Assembly (NCBI GenBank): GCA_007119095.1
Contig: SKQI01000184.1
Span: 1 to 5,347, forward strand
Length of the DNA stretch: 5,347 nt
Reading direction: 5' to 3'
From: Wenzhouxiangella sp.
Lineage (GTDB): Bacteria; Pseudomonadota; Gammaproteobacteria; Xanthomonadales; Wenzhouxiangellaceae
Shown here: positions 1 through 5,347 of the stretch, piece by piece
Layout of the letters: every line of letters starts with the position of its first letter
Position numbering within the stretch: the stretch's first letter is position 1
The notes under the pieces: generated by a model
Seen by the model: the letters and a program-made list of their open reading frames with translations, nothing else
What the model was told of the DNA's origin: nothing
Database searches by the model: none
Translations under genes and position numbers: made by a program

Positions 1-285
1 GTGCTGGTCGCCGTTCACCTGCCGGCGCAGATCTTTGATCGCGTCCTGTCTTCCTGGATCGCCCTGGGCTCGGCCTTCGGCCCGCTGATTTTCTGGCGTC
101 TGGCGGGGAAGCGTATCTCTGCCGCTGTTGCGATCGCTTCCATCTCCACCGGCTACGTATTGGCCATCGGCTTGCCCCTGCTGGTGAGCACGCCGGGGCT
201 GATCATCGAACGCCTGGTGCCGTTTACGCTGGCCTTCGCCGTGCTACTTATCAACACTTGCCGTAGGGCGGACGCCAGTCGATGA
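1..285 (+). CDS. C-terminal part of a sodium:solute symporter (PutP-like), 5' truncated by window edge
   Basis: This is the end of an inner-membrane secondary transporter, probably of the SSS family that uses a sodium gradient to import proline or related solutes. The visible 94 residues contain three hydrophobic stretches (about residues 15-34, 39-62 and 66-85). Residues 23-28, GSAFGP, preceded by an aromatic/hydrophobic helix, match the conserved segment near the C-terminus of PutP, where E. coli PutP has a similar GAAFGP. A short polar tail (CRRADASR) ends at a TGA stop. The GTG at position 1 is almost certainly an internal valine codon, because PutP proteins are roughly 500 residues long and most of the protein lies upstream. 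The gene converges on the CoA-transferase operon and need not be functionally linked to it. The family call is fairly good; the solute cannot be told from this fragment. Confidence 0.75.
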   Translation: MLVAVHLPAQIFDRVLSSWIALGSAFGPLIFWRLAGKRISAAVAIASISTGYVLAIGLPLLVSTPGLIIERLVPFTLAFAVLLINTCRRADASR

Positions 286-308
286 TAGAGCCACCCAGAA
301 AACAGCCA

Positions 309-346
309 CGGCCATTCCGAAAACTGGCCGCCTAGCCACTCGGCTA
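309..346. terminator. Weak hairpins in the convergent junction, possible bidirectional terminator
   Basis: The 58 bp between the two convergent stop codons contain a 6-bp stem (CGGCCA at 309-314 pairing with TGGCCG at 325-330, 10-nt loop). Next to it is a 5-bp stem (TAGCC at 333-337, GGCTA at 342-346) that includes the TAG stop of the leftward gene. A terminator would be expected here, but neither stem is followed directly by a T-run on either strand. The only candidate is a TTTT five nucleotides past the longer stem on the minus strand. This is a tentative call from position and pairing only. Confidence 0.2.
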
Positions 347-1513
347 ATGCCCGGAGATTAATACCCCACTCTTCTGCAGCGCATCAATCGTTTCTGCTGG
401 CAGACCGCTGGCGAGCAGCACCTCGCGGTTGTGCTGACCGAGCCTGGGCAGGTCGGGGCTGGGCTGGGCAGGTTCGTCGGCAAAACGGATCGGCACGCCG
501 ATATGGTCGTTGTCATTGGCGTCTTGCCAACGCATGCTGCGGTGTCGAACCTGGGGCTGATCAAACGCCTCTTTGAGATCCAGCACTGGCGCCCAGCAGA
601 CATCGATATCGGCCAGGATGGCTTCCCATTCAGACAGTTCTTTTTCGGCAAAAATCGCGTTCAGAAAATCGACCAGCGGCTGCTGGTGCGGGCCCGGTCC
701 AAGCGCGTGCAGGGGCGCCAGATCCTCGCGGCCGAGGTTTTTTAGCAGGTTGACGACAAACTTCTGCTCACTGCCGCCCAGGGCCAGGAAGCGGCCATCG
801 GCGGTGCGATAAGTGCGGTAAAAGGCATTGCCGCCGAACGAGCGCTCGTCGGGCGGGTGCGGCGCCCGGTCTTCGGCAAACACCGGACCGGTGACATTCG
901 GCGTCCAGGCCATCAGGCTGTCGAGCATGGCCACATCAATGAAGTCACCCTTGCCGGTTGAATGGCGCCGGTACAAGGCCATCAGAATGCCGGAAAAGGC
1001 CATTAATGATGCCGCCATGTCGGCCGCCGGGACGTGCGGGTTGACCGGCCTGCCGTGCTGGTCAACATTGCAGGCAACCAGCCCGCTCAAGGCTTCGACG
1101 GCCAGATCATGGGCCGGCCGGTCGCGCAGCGGGCCGTCCTGGCCAAAGGCCGAAATCGAGCAGTAGACCACGCCCGGATTGATTGCCTGGATCGCCGGGA
1201 AGTCGATGCCCAACCGCGCGGCCACGCCTGGCCGGAAAGCCTCGACCACCACATCACAGCGCGCCGCGACTTTCAGCAAAGCATCCCGCCCGGCCTGTTC
1301 CTTTAAGTTGATGCAGATGGATTTCTTGCCCCGGTGGGTATTGCGAAACCAGACCGAAGTCCCGTTCTGCTTCAAGCCCACCTCCCGCACCGGCTCTCCG
1401 CCCGGCGGCTCCAGCTTGATCACCTCGGCCCCGTGATCGGCCATCATCATGGTCAGGTGAGGGCCGGGGAGGAACAGACTTAAGTCCAGTACGCGTAGGC
1501 CTTCGAGTTTCAT
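344..1513 (-). CDS. Class III (CaiB/BaiF family) CoA transferase, distal operon gene
   Basis: This cytosolic enzyme is predicted to move CoA from an acyl-CoA donor to a free carboxylic acid. The 389 residues match the usual family length of about 380-430. The N-terminal Rossmann-like part starts with the typical GLRVLDLS and GAEVIKLEPPGG (28-39). The conserved SAFGQDGPLRDRPAHD stretch (121-136) follows, then the likely catalytic aspartate D165 in PAADMAAS (162-169). Next come the GKGDFIDVAMLDS segment (187-199), a glycine pair at 246-247 where the family glycine loop lies, and a C-terminal LPRLGQHNREVL (355-366). The ATG start at 1511-1513 fits family N-termini, although no good Shine-Dalgarno precedes it (CCTTTCCAG), so translation may be coupled to the gene 18 bp upstream. 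The substrate is unknown; the context suggests a dicarboxylate. It is clearly not a recent duplicate of the adjacent CoA transferase. The alternative is an unrelated carnitine- or formyl-CoA-transferase-like role. Confidence 0.92.
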   Translation of the reverse strand: MKLEGLRVLDLSLFLPGPHLTMMMADHGAEVIKLEPPGGEPVREVGLKQNGTSVWFRNTHRGKKSICINLKEQAGRDALLKVAARCDVVVEAFRPGVAARLGIDFPAIQAINPGVVYCSISAFGQDGPLRDRPAHDLAVEALSGLVACNVDQHGRPVNPHVPAADMAASLMAFSGILMALYRRHSTGKGDFIDVAMLDSLMAWTPNVTGPVFAEDRAPHPPDERSFGGNAFYRTYRTADGRFLALGGSEQKFVVNLLKNLGREDLAPLHALGPGPHQQPLVDFLNAIFAEKELSEWEAILADIDVCWAPVLDLKEAFDQPQVRHRSMRWQDANDNDHIGVPIRFADEPAQPSPDLPRLGQHNREVLLASGLPAETIDALQKSGVLISGH

Positions 1514-1521
1514 CTGGAAAG

Positions 1522-1549
1522 GGTTCAGGTTTCAGCGTTCAGGTTTCAG
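1522..1549. repeat. Four-copy 7-bp tandem repeat over a gene end
   Basis: Four consecutive heptamers read GGTTCAG, GTTTCAG, CGTTCAG and GTTTCAG on the plus strand (CTGAAnn on the coding strand). The whole can also be seen as a 13-bp direct repeat (1523-1535 and 1537-1549) at 14-bp spacing. The array encodes the last five residues (LKPER) and the TGA stop of the upstream CoA transferase, then fills half of the 18-bp gap before the next start codon. Because seven is not a multiple of three, loss or gain of one copy would shift the frame at the C-terminus and change the gap. Confidence 0.8.
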
Positions 1550-2710
1550 GAATACCGGATCGTAGCCCAGTTCGCGCAACAGGCTTTCTGAATCAGCGCC
1601 CAGGGCCGGGGACGGGCGCGAGGGCGGGCGTTGGCCGTTGATCTTGATCGGGCAGGAGAGCTTTTTCAAACCCGGCTTTTGCGGGTGGTCGAGGTGCTGG
1701 ATCATGCCGACCTGTTCAACGAATGGGTTGTCCAGGCCCTGGGCCAGGTCATTGACCGGGGCGACCGGGATTTTGCCGCCGAACATGGCCATCCACTCTT
1801 GCGTCGTCCGGGTCATGAAGGCCGCGTCCAGTTCCTCGGTGAGCTGGTCGCGGTGTTCGCGTCGGGCCGGGATATCGATAAAGCGCGGGTCGTCAATCAG
1901 CTCCGGCCTTCCTAAGCCTTGGCAGAGTGCCTCCCAGAATTTCGGCAGCATGCACAGCACGTAAATCCAGCCGTCGGCGGTGCGGTAGCTCTGCGCCGGC
2001 ACCGTGGCCGGGTGCGCACCGCGGGGCAGGCGGGTGGTGACATGTCCGTTGTTCAGATACCAGGTCGCCGGATAGCTGAGCTGGTGCAGGGCGACATCGA
2101 ACAGGCTGACGTCGACATCACAACCCTGACCCGAGCGCTGCGCGCCGGCCAGGCCAGCCAGCAAGGCGATGGCCATGTTCATCCCGGTCATGAAATCGAC
2201 CACCGACAGGCCGAAACGCGCCGGCGGCGTGCCTGGCTCGCCGGTCAGGTGGCAGTAGCCGGCCTCGGCCTGCATCAGGTAGTCGTAGCCCGGCCAGCGG
2301 GCGCGCTCGTTGTCGCGTCCGTAGGCCGAGAGGTGGGCGCACACTAGCGCCGGCTTCAGGTGTTTCAGGCTGGCATAGTCCAGGCCCAGCTTTTCCGGCA
2401 GGTCGCCACGCAAGTTGTTGAGTACGGCGTCGGCAGTGCCTACCAGCTTTTCGAACACGGCCCGACCGGATTCGGTTTTAAGATCCAGGACCAGGCTTTT
2501 CTTGTTGCTGTTGAAGGTTTGGAAAAATTCGCTGTCGGCTTCACCCAGTGTGAACGGACTGGTACGGCGCGATACATCGCCGCCGCCGGGGGCTTCGATC
2601 TTGATCACCTCGGCCCCCAGCTCGGACAGGTATTGCGAGCCATAGGGGCCTGCGCCGTATTGCTCGACGGCGAGAATGCGGTACCCGGTCAGCGGCAGGT
2701 ACGAATTCAT
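1532..2710 (-). CDS. Class III (CaiB/BaiF family) CoA transferase, proximal operon gene
   Basis: This is a second predicted acyl-CoA:carboxylate CoA transferase, 392 residues from the chosen start. It shows LTGYRILAVEQYGAGPYG (7-24), GAEVIKIEAPGGGDVSRR (32-49), the conserved LSAYGRDNERARWPGYDYLMQAEAG region split around residues 127-151, a likely catalytic aspartate D172 in SVVDFMTGMN (169-178), and the SGQGCDVDVSLFD segment (193-205). The C-terminus has LGADSESLLRELGYD, without the histidine found in the usual LGxH version. The ATG at 2708-2710 is chosen because homologous N-termini begin just before LTGYRIL and because it gives a 4-bp ATGA overlap with the dehydrogenase stop. An ATG 24 codons further upstream (2780-2782) would add a basic, family-unlike leader inside the dehydrogenase gene. 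An AGGA abuts the start, so coupled translation is likely. Its substrate is unknown. An Ict-like (itaconate) or mesaconate-CoA-transferase role is plausible from the neighbours. Confidence 0.92.
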   Translation of the reverse strand: MNSYLPLTGYRILAVEQYGAGPYGSQYLSELGAEVIKIEAPGGGDVSRRTSPFTLGEADSEFFQTFNSNKKSLVLDLKTESGRAVFEKLVGTADAVLNNLRGDLPEKLGLDYASLKHLKPALVCAHLSAYGRDNERARWPGYDYLMQAEAGYCHLTGEPGTPPARFGLSVVDFMTGMNMAIALLAGLAGAQRSGQGCDVDVSLFDVALHQLSYPATWYLNNGHVTTRLPRGAHPATVPAQSYRTADGWIYVLCMLPKFWEALCQGLGRPELIDDPRFIDIPARREHRDQLTEELDAAFMTRTTQEWMAMFGGKIPVAPVNDLAQGLDNPFVEQVGMIQHLDHPQKPGLKKLSCPIKINGQRPPSRPSPALGADSESLLRELGYDPVFLKPER

Positions 2711-3870
2711 TCCTGGTGCCGACCGATCAGCTGCTTGGCGATGATCAGGCGCTGGATCTCGTTGGTGCCCTCGCCGATGCACATCAACATGGCATCGCGG
2801 TAGAAGCGCTCGATCTCGTATTCCACCGAGTAGCTGTAGCCGCCGAAAATGCGCATCGCTTCGTTGGCGCAGAACACGCCGGCCTCGGTGGCGAAGTACT
2901 TGGCCATGCTGGCTTCAAGATCGCAGCGTTCGTTGGCGTCGTATTTTTTCGCCGCCGACTCGATCAACAGCTTCGAGGCCTCGACCTGGCAGGCCATCTC
3001 GGCCAGCTTCAGCTGAATCGCCTGGTGGCCGGAAATCGGTTTACCGAAGGCTTTGCGATCCAGCGAGTAGTCCAGGGCCATCTTCAGCGATCCCTCGGCA
3101 ATGCCGCAGCCGCGCGCGGCGACGTTGATCCGGCCCAGCTCCAGGCCACCGGCGGTCTGGTAAAAGCCCTGTCCCTCAACGCCACCGAGCAGGTTGGCTG
3201 CCGGCACCCGGTAGTCGTCGAAGTTGACTTCGCAGGAGTCTATCGAGCGGTAGCCCAATTTCTTCAGCTTCTTGCCGACCTTGAAACCATCGCCCTTTTC
3301 GGCAATGAACAGACTCATGCCCTTGTGCCGCGGCTCGGCTTCCGGATCGGTCTTGACCAGCAGCAACAGCACGTTGCCGTTGAGCGAGTTGGTGATCCAG
3401 GTCTTGGCGCCGTTGACCACGTAGTCGTCTCCGTCCTTGCGGGCGACAGTACGAATCGCCTGCAAGTCGGAGCCGGCGTTGGGCTCGGTCAGGGCGATGC
3501 CGCCCCTAAGCTCGCCGGTGGCCAGGCGCGGCAGGTATTTTTCCTTCTGCTCGTCGGTGCCACAGCGCTCGATGGCCGAAGCCAGGATCAGGTGCGAGTT
3601 GAAGATACCGACCGGCGCCATCCAGGCTGCCGACACCTTGATCACGATCTTGGCATAGGCGCTGGCCGACAGCCCCAGGCCGCCATATTGCTGACCGATG
3701 GTGGCGCCGAACAGACCAAGCTCCTTCATCTGCTCGACCAGCTCATGCGGATACTCGTCGGCCTGGTCATGGTGCTGGGCAATCGGCTTGACCGCCTCAT
3801 CAACCCAGCGATCAATCGCATCAAACAGCGCCTGCTCGTCCTCGGCGCTCCACTGTTCCTGTTCTGTCAT
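2707..3870 (-). CDS. Acyl-CoA dehydrogenase (FAD-dependent, short/medium-chain clade)
   Basis: This predicted soluble flavoenzyme oxidises an acyl-CoA to the 2,3-enoyl-CoA and passes electrons to electron-transfer flavoprotein. At 387 residues it has the standard length and all three family domains. The N-terminal helical part is residues 1-120. The beta domain carries the flavin/substrate motif IALTEPNAGSD (125-135) and the conserved VNGAKTWITN (152-161). The C-terminal helical domain has RKAFGKPI (272-279), the FGGYSYSVEYEIERFYRDA region (342-360) and GEGTNEIQR (366-374). In that last motif, Glu367 aligns with the catalytic base of SCAD/MCAD. The isovaleryl-CoA-dehydrogenase type base position holds glycine (LELGR, 243-247), so the SCAD/MCAD arrangement applies. 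It is too short to be the ~550-residue methylsuccinyl-CoA dehydrogenase of the ethylmalonyl-CoA pathway. Operon partners suggest a branched or dicarboxylic acyl-CoA substrate, comparable to FadE19 beside Rv2498c-Rv2499c. A weak GAGTAGG precedes the ATG. Confidence 0.93.
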   Translation of the reverse strand: MTEQEQWSAEDEQALFDAIDRWVDEAVKPIAQHHDQADEYPHELVEQMKELGLFGATIGQQYGGLGLSASAYAKIVIKVSAAWMAPVGIFNSHLILASAIERCGTDEQKEKYLPRLATGELRGGIALTEPNAGSDLQAIRTVARKDGDDYVVNGAKTWITNSLNGNVLLLLVKTDPEAEPRHKGMSLFIAEKGDGFKVGKKLKKLGYRSIDSCEVNFDDYRVPAANLLGGVEGQGFYQTAGGLELGRINVAARGCGIAEGSLKMALDYSLDRKAFGKPISGHQAIQLKLAEMACQVEASKLLIESAAKKYDANERCDLEASMAKYFATEAGVFCANEAMRIFGGYSYSVEYEIERFYRDAMLMCIGEGTNEIQRLIIAKQLIGRHQE

Positions 3871-3897
3871 AACCTACTCTTTAAAATCATCAATGGT

Positions 3898-3969
3898 TCT
3901 CGCAAAGGCGCAAAGGCGCCAAGAAAACCTTTTATATTTTTTCCTTGGCGTCTTCGCGGCTCCGCGAGA
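3898..3969. repeat. 72-bp imperfect inverted repeat made of 8-bp units (intergenic palindrome)
   Basis: Arms 3898-3927 and 3940-3969 flank a 12-nt AT-rich loop (3928-3939). By hand pairing, 24 of 30 positions are Watson-Crick. In RNA of the operon (minus) strand four of the six mismatches become U-G wobbles, giving about 28 of 30 pairs. Each arm contains three octamers: the left has CGCAAAGG, CGCAAAGG, CGCCAAGA, and the reverse-complemented right arm has CGCGGAGC, CGCGAAGA, CGCCAAGG. Sequences of this CGCAAAGgCGCcAAG type recur as intergenic palindromes in many bacterial genomes (recalled, not searched). No T-run follows the hairpin on either strand, so a simple intrinsic terminator is not supported. 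A role in mRNA processing or stability inside the operon is possible. Confidence 0.85.
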
Positions 3970-3982
3970 GATTAAAGTCTTT

Positions 3983-4501
3983 TCAGTACCCTACCTGGTC
4001 TTCGATGCTGTGGCCGCGGCGGGCGATCAGCATGGTGCGGTTGAAGGTGCAGACCACCTTGCGGTCCTGGTTGAAACCGGTGGTCTTGACCGTGACGATG
4101 CCGGCGCCGGGTCGGGATTTCGATTCGCGCTTGTCCAGCACTTCCGACTCGCAGGTCAGGGTGTCGCCGGCATACAGCGGAAAGGTCAGCTTGATGTCGG
4201 TCCAACCCAGGTTGGCAATCGCCTTCTGGCTGACATCGGTCACGCTCATGCCAACCATCAGGGCTACCGTGAACGGCGAGCAGACGATACAGCGCCCGAA
4301 CTCGCTTTTTTTCGCGTACTCCTTGTCGAAGTGCATCGGATGGGTGTTCATGGTCAGCAGCGTGAACCAGGTGTTGTCGGTTTCGGTAATCGTCCGGCCG
4401 GGGCGGTGTTCATAGATATCGCCGACCTTGAAATCCTCGTAATGGCGGCCGAAGTGCTCGCGGTAGCGATTCGGGCCCACTTCCTTGGCGTTCTGCACCA
4501 T
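3983..4501 (-). CDS. Small MaoC-like (hot-dog fold) enoyl-CoA hydratase, Rv2499c-like
   Basis: This predicted cytosolic hydratase adds water to a 2-enoyl-CoA, here probably itaconyl-, mesaconyl- or a related branched enoyl-CoA. The 172 residues form a single hot-dog unit: FKVGDIYEHRPGRTITETD (24-42), the hydratase region TMNTHPMHFDKEYAKKSEFG (50-69), the SPFTVALMVG helix (75-84), WTDIKLTFPLYAGDTL (100-115) and a final strand TFNRTMLIARR (152-162). The usual D-x-N-P-x-H catalytic motif reads N-x-H-P-x-H (N52, H54, P55, H57), so the histidine is kept and the aspartate is replaced by asparagine. Length and sequence style resemble mycobacterial Rv2499c more than the two-domain mesaconyl-CoA hydratases of about 340 residues. 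The start is set by an AGAGGA about 11 bp upstream and by the family N-terminus. It lies 20 bp after the lyase gene. The exact substrate is an inference from neighbours. Confidence 0.88.
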   Translation of the reverse strand: MVQNAKEVGPNRYREHFGRHYEDFKVGDIYEHRPGRTITETDNTWFTLLTMNTHPMHFDKEYAKKSEFGRCIVCSPFTVALMVGMSVTDVSQKAIANLGWTDIKLTFPLYAGDTLTCESEVLDKRESKSRPGAGIVTVKTTGFNQDRKVVCTFNRTMLIARRGHSIEDQVGY

Positions 4502-4512
4502 GATCAGTCACA

Positions 4513-4518
4513 TCCTCT
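4513..4518 (-). promoter_or_regulatory. Ribosome binding site of the MaoC-like gene
   Basis: AGAGGA on the minus strand sits in the 20-bp gap after the lyase stop codon, with an 11-nt spacer to the ATG at 4499-4501, slightly longer than ideal. An in-frame ATG at 4511-4513 is followed at once by TGA and cannot be the start, which supports the ATG at 4499-4501. Confidence 0.5.
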
Positions 4519-4521
4519 TGG

Positions 4522-5346
4522 CTAAGGGTTGGCCCGGGTCAGCAGGCGGCGGGCGGCATCAATCACCGGGGCATCGATCAGCTGGCCGTCGAGCTGAACG
4601 GCATCGCCATCGCTGGCCTCAGCCGCTTCCACCACCGCCCTGGCGCGGGCCAGCTTTTCCGGTGACGGCGTGAACGCGGCCTGGATGGTGGCGACCTGGG
4701 CTGGATGCACCGCAGCCTTGGCAGCAAAGCCCAGTGCGCGTGCACGTTCGGTTTCTTCTGCAAGACCGTCCTCGTTGCGCAAATCGATATACGGCACATC
4801 GATCGCATCGAGGCCATGGGCTCGGGCAATGGTGACCAGGCGCGAACGGGCAAACAGCAGCGGTTCCCAGGCAAATTCGCAGCCGACATCGACGCTGTAG
4901 TCATAGCCGCCGAACATGACCGCGGCCAGGGGTAGACTGGTGTCGAGCTCATAGCCCAGGTCGAGCAGGCCGCGGGTACTTTCGACCAGTGGAATCAGCG
5001 GCGGACAACGATCGCCGCCGGCGCCAACCACGGCCTGCAGCATGTCGGCCGACTCGAATTTCGGAACCAAGATAAACGCCGGCTTGGCCTTCGCGCCTGC
5101 CAACGCATTCAAGTCTTCCTGGCCCAAGCGGGTGTTCGGCGGATTGATCCTTAAACCCAGTTGACCTGCACCGTCATGTGCGGCGAGACCGGACAAGGCG
5201 TCGGCCCTCGCCTGATCTTTCTGGTCCGGGCCAACCGCGTCTTCCAAGTCAATGCAAACCGCATCAACACCGCAGGCCAAGGCTTTGGCATAGCGTTCGG
5301 GCCGGTTGCCGGGCACGAACAGCAGGCAGCGAAGGGTCAGCGGCAC
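4522..5346 (-). CDS. CitE/HpcH-type acyl-CoA lyase (citramalyl-/malyl-CoA lyase-like), 5' end at window edge
   Basis: This predicted Mg-dependent TIM-barrel lyase cleaves a 3-hydroxy-3-carboxyacyl-CoA into acetyl-CoA (or propionyl-CoA) plus pyruvate or glyoxylate. Visible family marks are CLLFVPGNRPERYAKA (7-22), DAVCIDLEDAVGPDQK (28-43), LRIN with Arg66 (65-68), ILVPKFESA (92-100), and PLVEST with the metal-ligand Glu122 (119-124). MFGGYDYSVDVG (144-155) follows, whose Asp149 is the probable second metal ligand, then the family HP-Q motif AAVHPAQV (211-218). The 274 residues match stand-alone CitE-like lyases such as Rv2498c (273 residues) and the (S)-citramalyl-CoA lyase Ccl, and not the citrate lyase complex, as no CitD or CitF gene is seen nearby. 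The first visible codon is a GTG at 5344-5346, one base from the edge, so the true start could be this GTG or lie slightly upstream. It is the first gene of the visible operon; the promoter and any regulator are outside the window. Confidence 0.88.
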   Translation of the reverse strand: MPLTLRCLLFVPGNRPERYAKALACGVDAVCIDLEDAVGPDQKDQARADALSGLAAHDGAGQLGLRINPPNTRLGQEDLNALAGAKAKPAFILVPKFESADMLQAVVGAGGDRCPPLIPLVESTRGLLDLGYELDTSLPLAAVMFGGYDYSVDVGCEFAWEPLLFARSRLVTIARAHGLDAIDVPYIDLRNEDGLAEETERARALGFAAKAAVHPAQVATIQAAFTPSPEKLARARAVVEAAEASDGDAVQLDGQLIDAPVIDAARRLLTRANP

Positions 5347-5347
5347 A

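Noticed and set aside
1919..2803. Plus-strand open frames opposite the proximal CoA transferase
   Set aside because: They are antisense to a well-supported gene and show no domain-like sequence.
2707..3870. Methylsuccinyl-CoA dehydrogenase of the ethylmalonyl-CoA pathway by family
   Set aside because: That enzyme is about 550 residues with an N-terminal extension; this one is 387 residues. The substrate could still be similar, but the family label is not supported.
2716..3975. Long plus-strand open frame (419 codons) opposite the acyl-CoA dehydrogenase
   Set aside because: It is antisense to a full-length dehydrogenase with all family motifs. The translation has no recognisable domain and ends inside the intergenic palindrome; GC-rich codon structure often leaves the opposite strand open.
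3870..3982. Intrinsic terminator or internal promoter between the hydratase and dehydrogenase genes
   Set aside because: The hairpin lacks a following T-run on either strand. The AT-rich loop has a TATAAA-like string, but no convincing -35 element at a proper distance was found.
3698..4525. Plus-strand open frame (275 codons) spanning the palindrome and opposite the MaoC-like gene
   Set aside because: It crosses from the dehydrogenase 5' end through the repeat into antisense of the hydratase, with no family resemblance; a shadow frame.
4522..5346. Beta subunit of a citrate lyase complex
   Set aside because: The protein is CitE-related, but there is no citD, citF or citC near it. The MaoC, dehydrogenase and CoA transferase neighbours point to a stand-alone acyl-CoA lyase.

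Overview
The window is GC-rich bacterial DNA. Its protein families, tight gene packing and intergenic palindrome suggest a Pseudomonadota (probably gamma- or betaproteobacterial) chromosome. That assignment is an inference from overall character, since there is no rRNA or other marker gene. No tRNA, rRNA, CRISPR array, transposase or phage gene was seen.

Layout from left to right. Positions 1-285 (+) hold the last 94 codons of a membrane transporter resembling the sodium:solute symporter (PutP) family; its 5' part lies outside the window. A 58-bp convergent junction follows (286-343). The rest is one block of five minus-strand genes, read right to left: a CitE/HpcH-type acyl-CoA lyase (4522-5346, 5' end at the window edge), a small MaoC-like hydratase (3983-4501), an acyl-CoA dehydrogenase (2707-3870), and two different class III (CaiB/BaiF) CoA transferases (1532-2710 and 344-1513). 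The gaps are 20 bp, 112 bp, a 4-bp ATGA overlap and 18 bp, so the five genes look like one operon whose promoter lies beyond the right edge.

The five enzymes make a coherent pathway: a CoA transferase activates a carboxylic acid, the dehydrogenase introduces a double bond, the MaoC protein hydrates it, and the CitE-type lyase splits the 3-hydroxyacyl-CoA into acetyl-CoA (or propionyl-CoA) plus a 2-oxoacid. This resembles beta-oxidation with the last two steps replaced by a lyase. The parts resemble the bacterial itaconate pathway (Ict-Ich-Ccl) and especially the mycobacterial cluster Rv2498c (CitE-like), Rv2499c (MaoC), Rv2500c (FadE19), with class III CoA transferases in place of the mycobacterial class I pair. 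The best guess is a C5 branched dicarboxylate such as itaconate, mesaconate or methylsuccinate. The substrate is an inference and is not proved by the sequence.

Two non-coding features stand out. A 72-bp imperfect inverted repeat built of 8-bp units fills most of the only wide gap in the operon (3898-3969). A four-copy 7-bp tandem array (1522-1549) covers the last codons and stop of the first CoA transferase and runs into the gap before the second.
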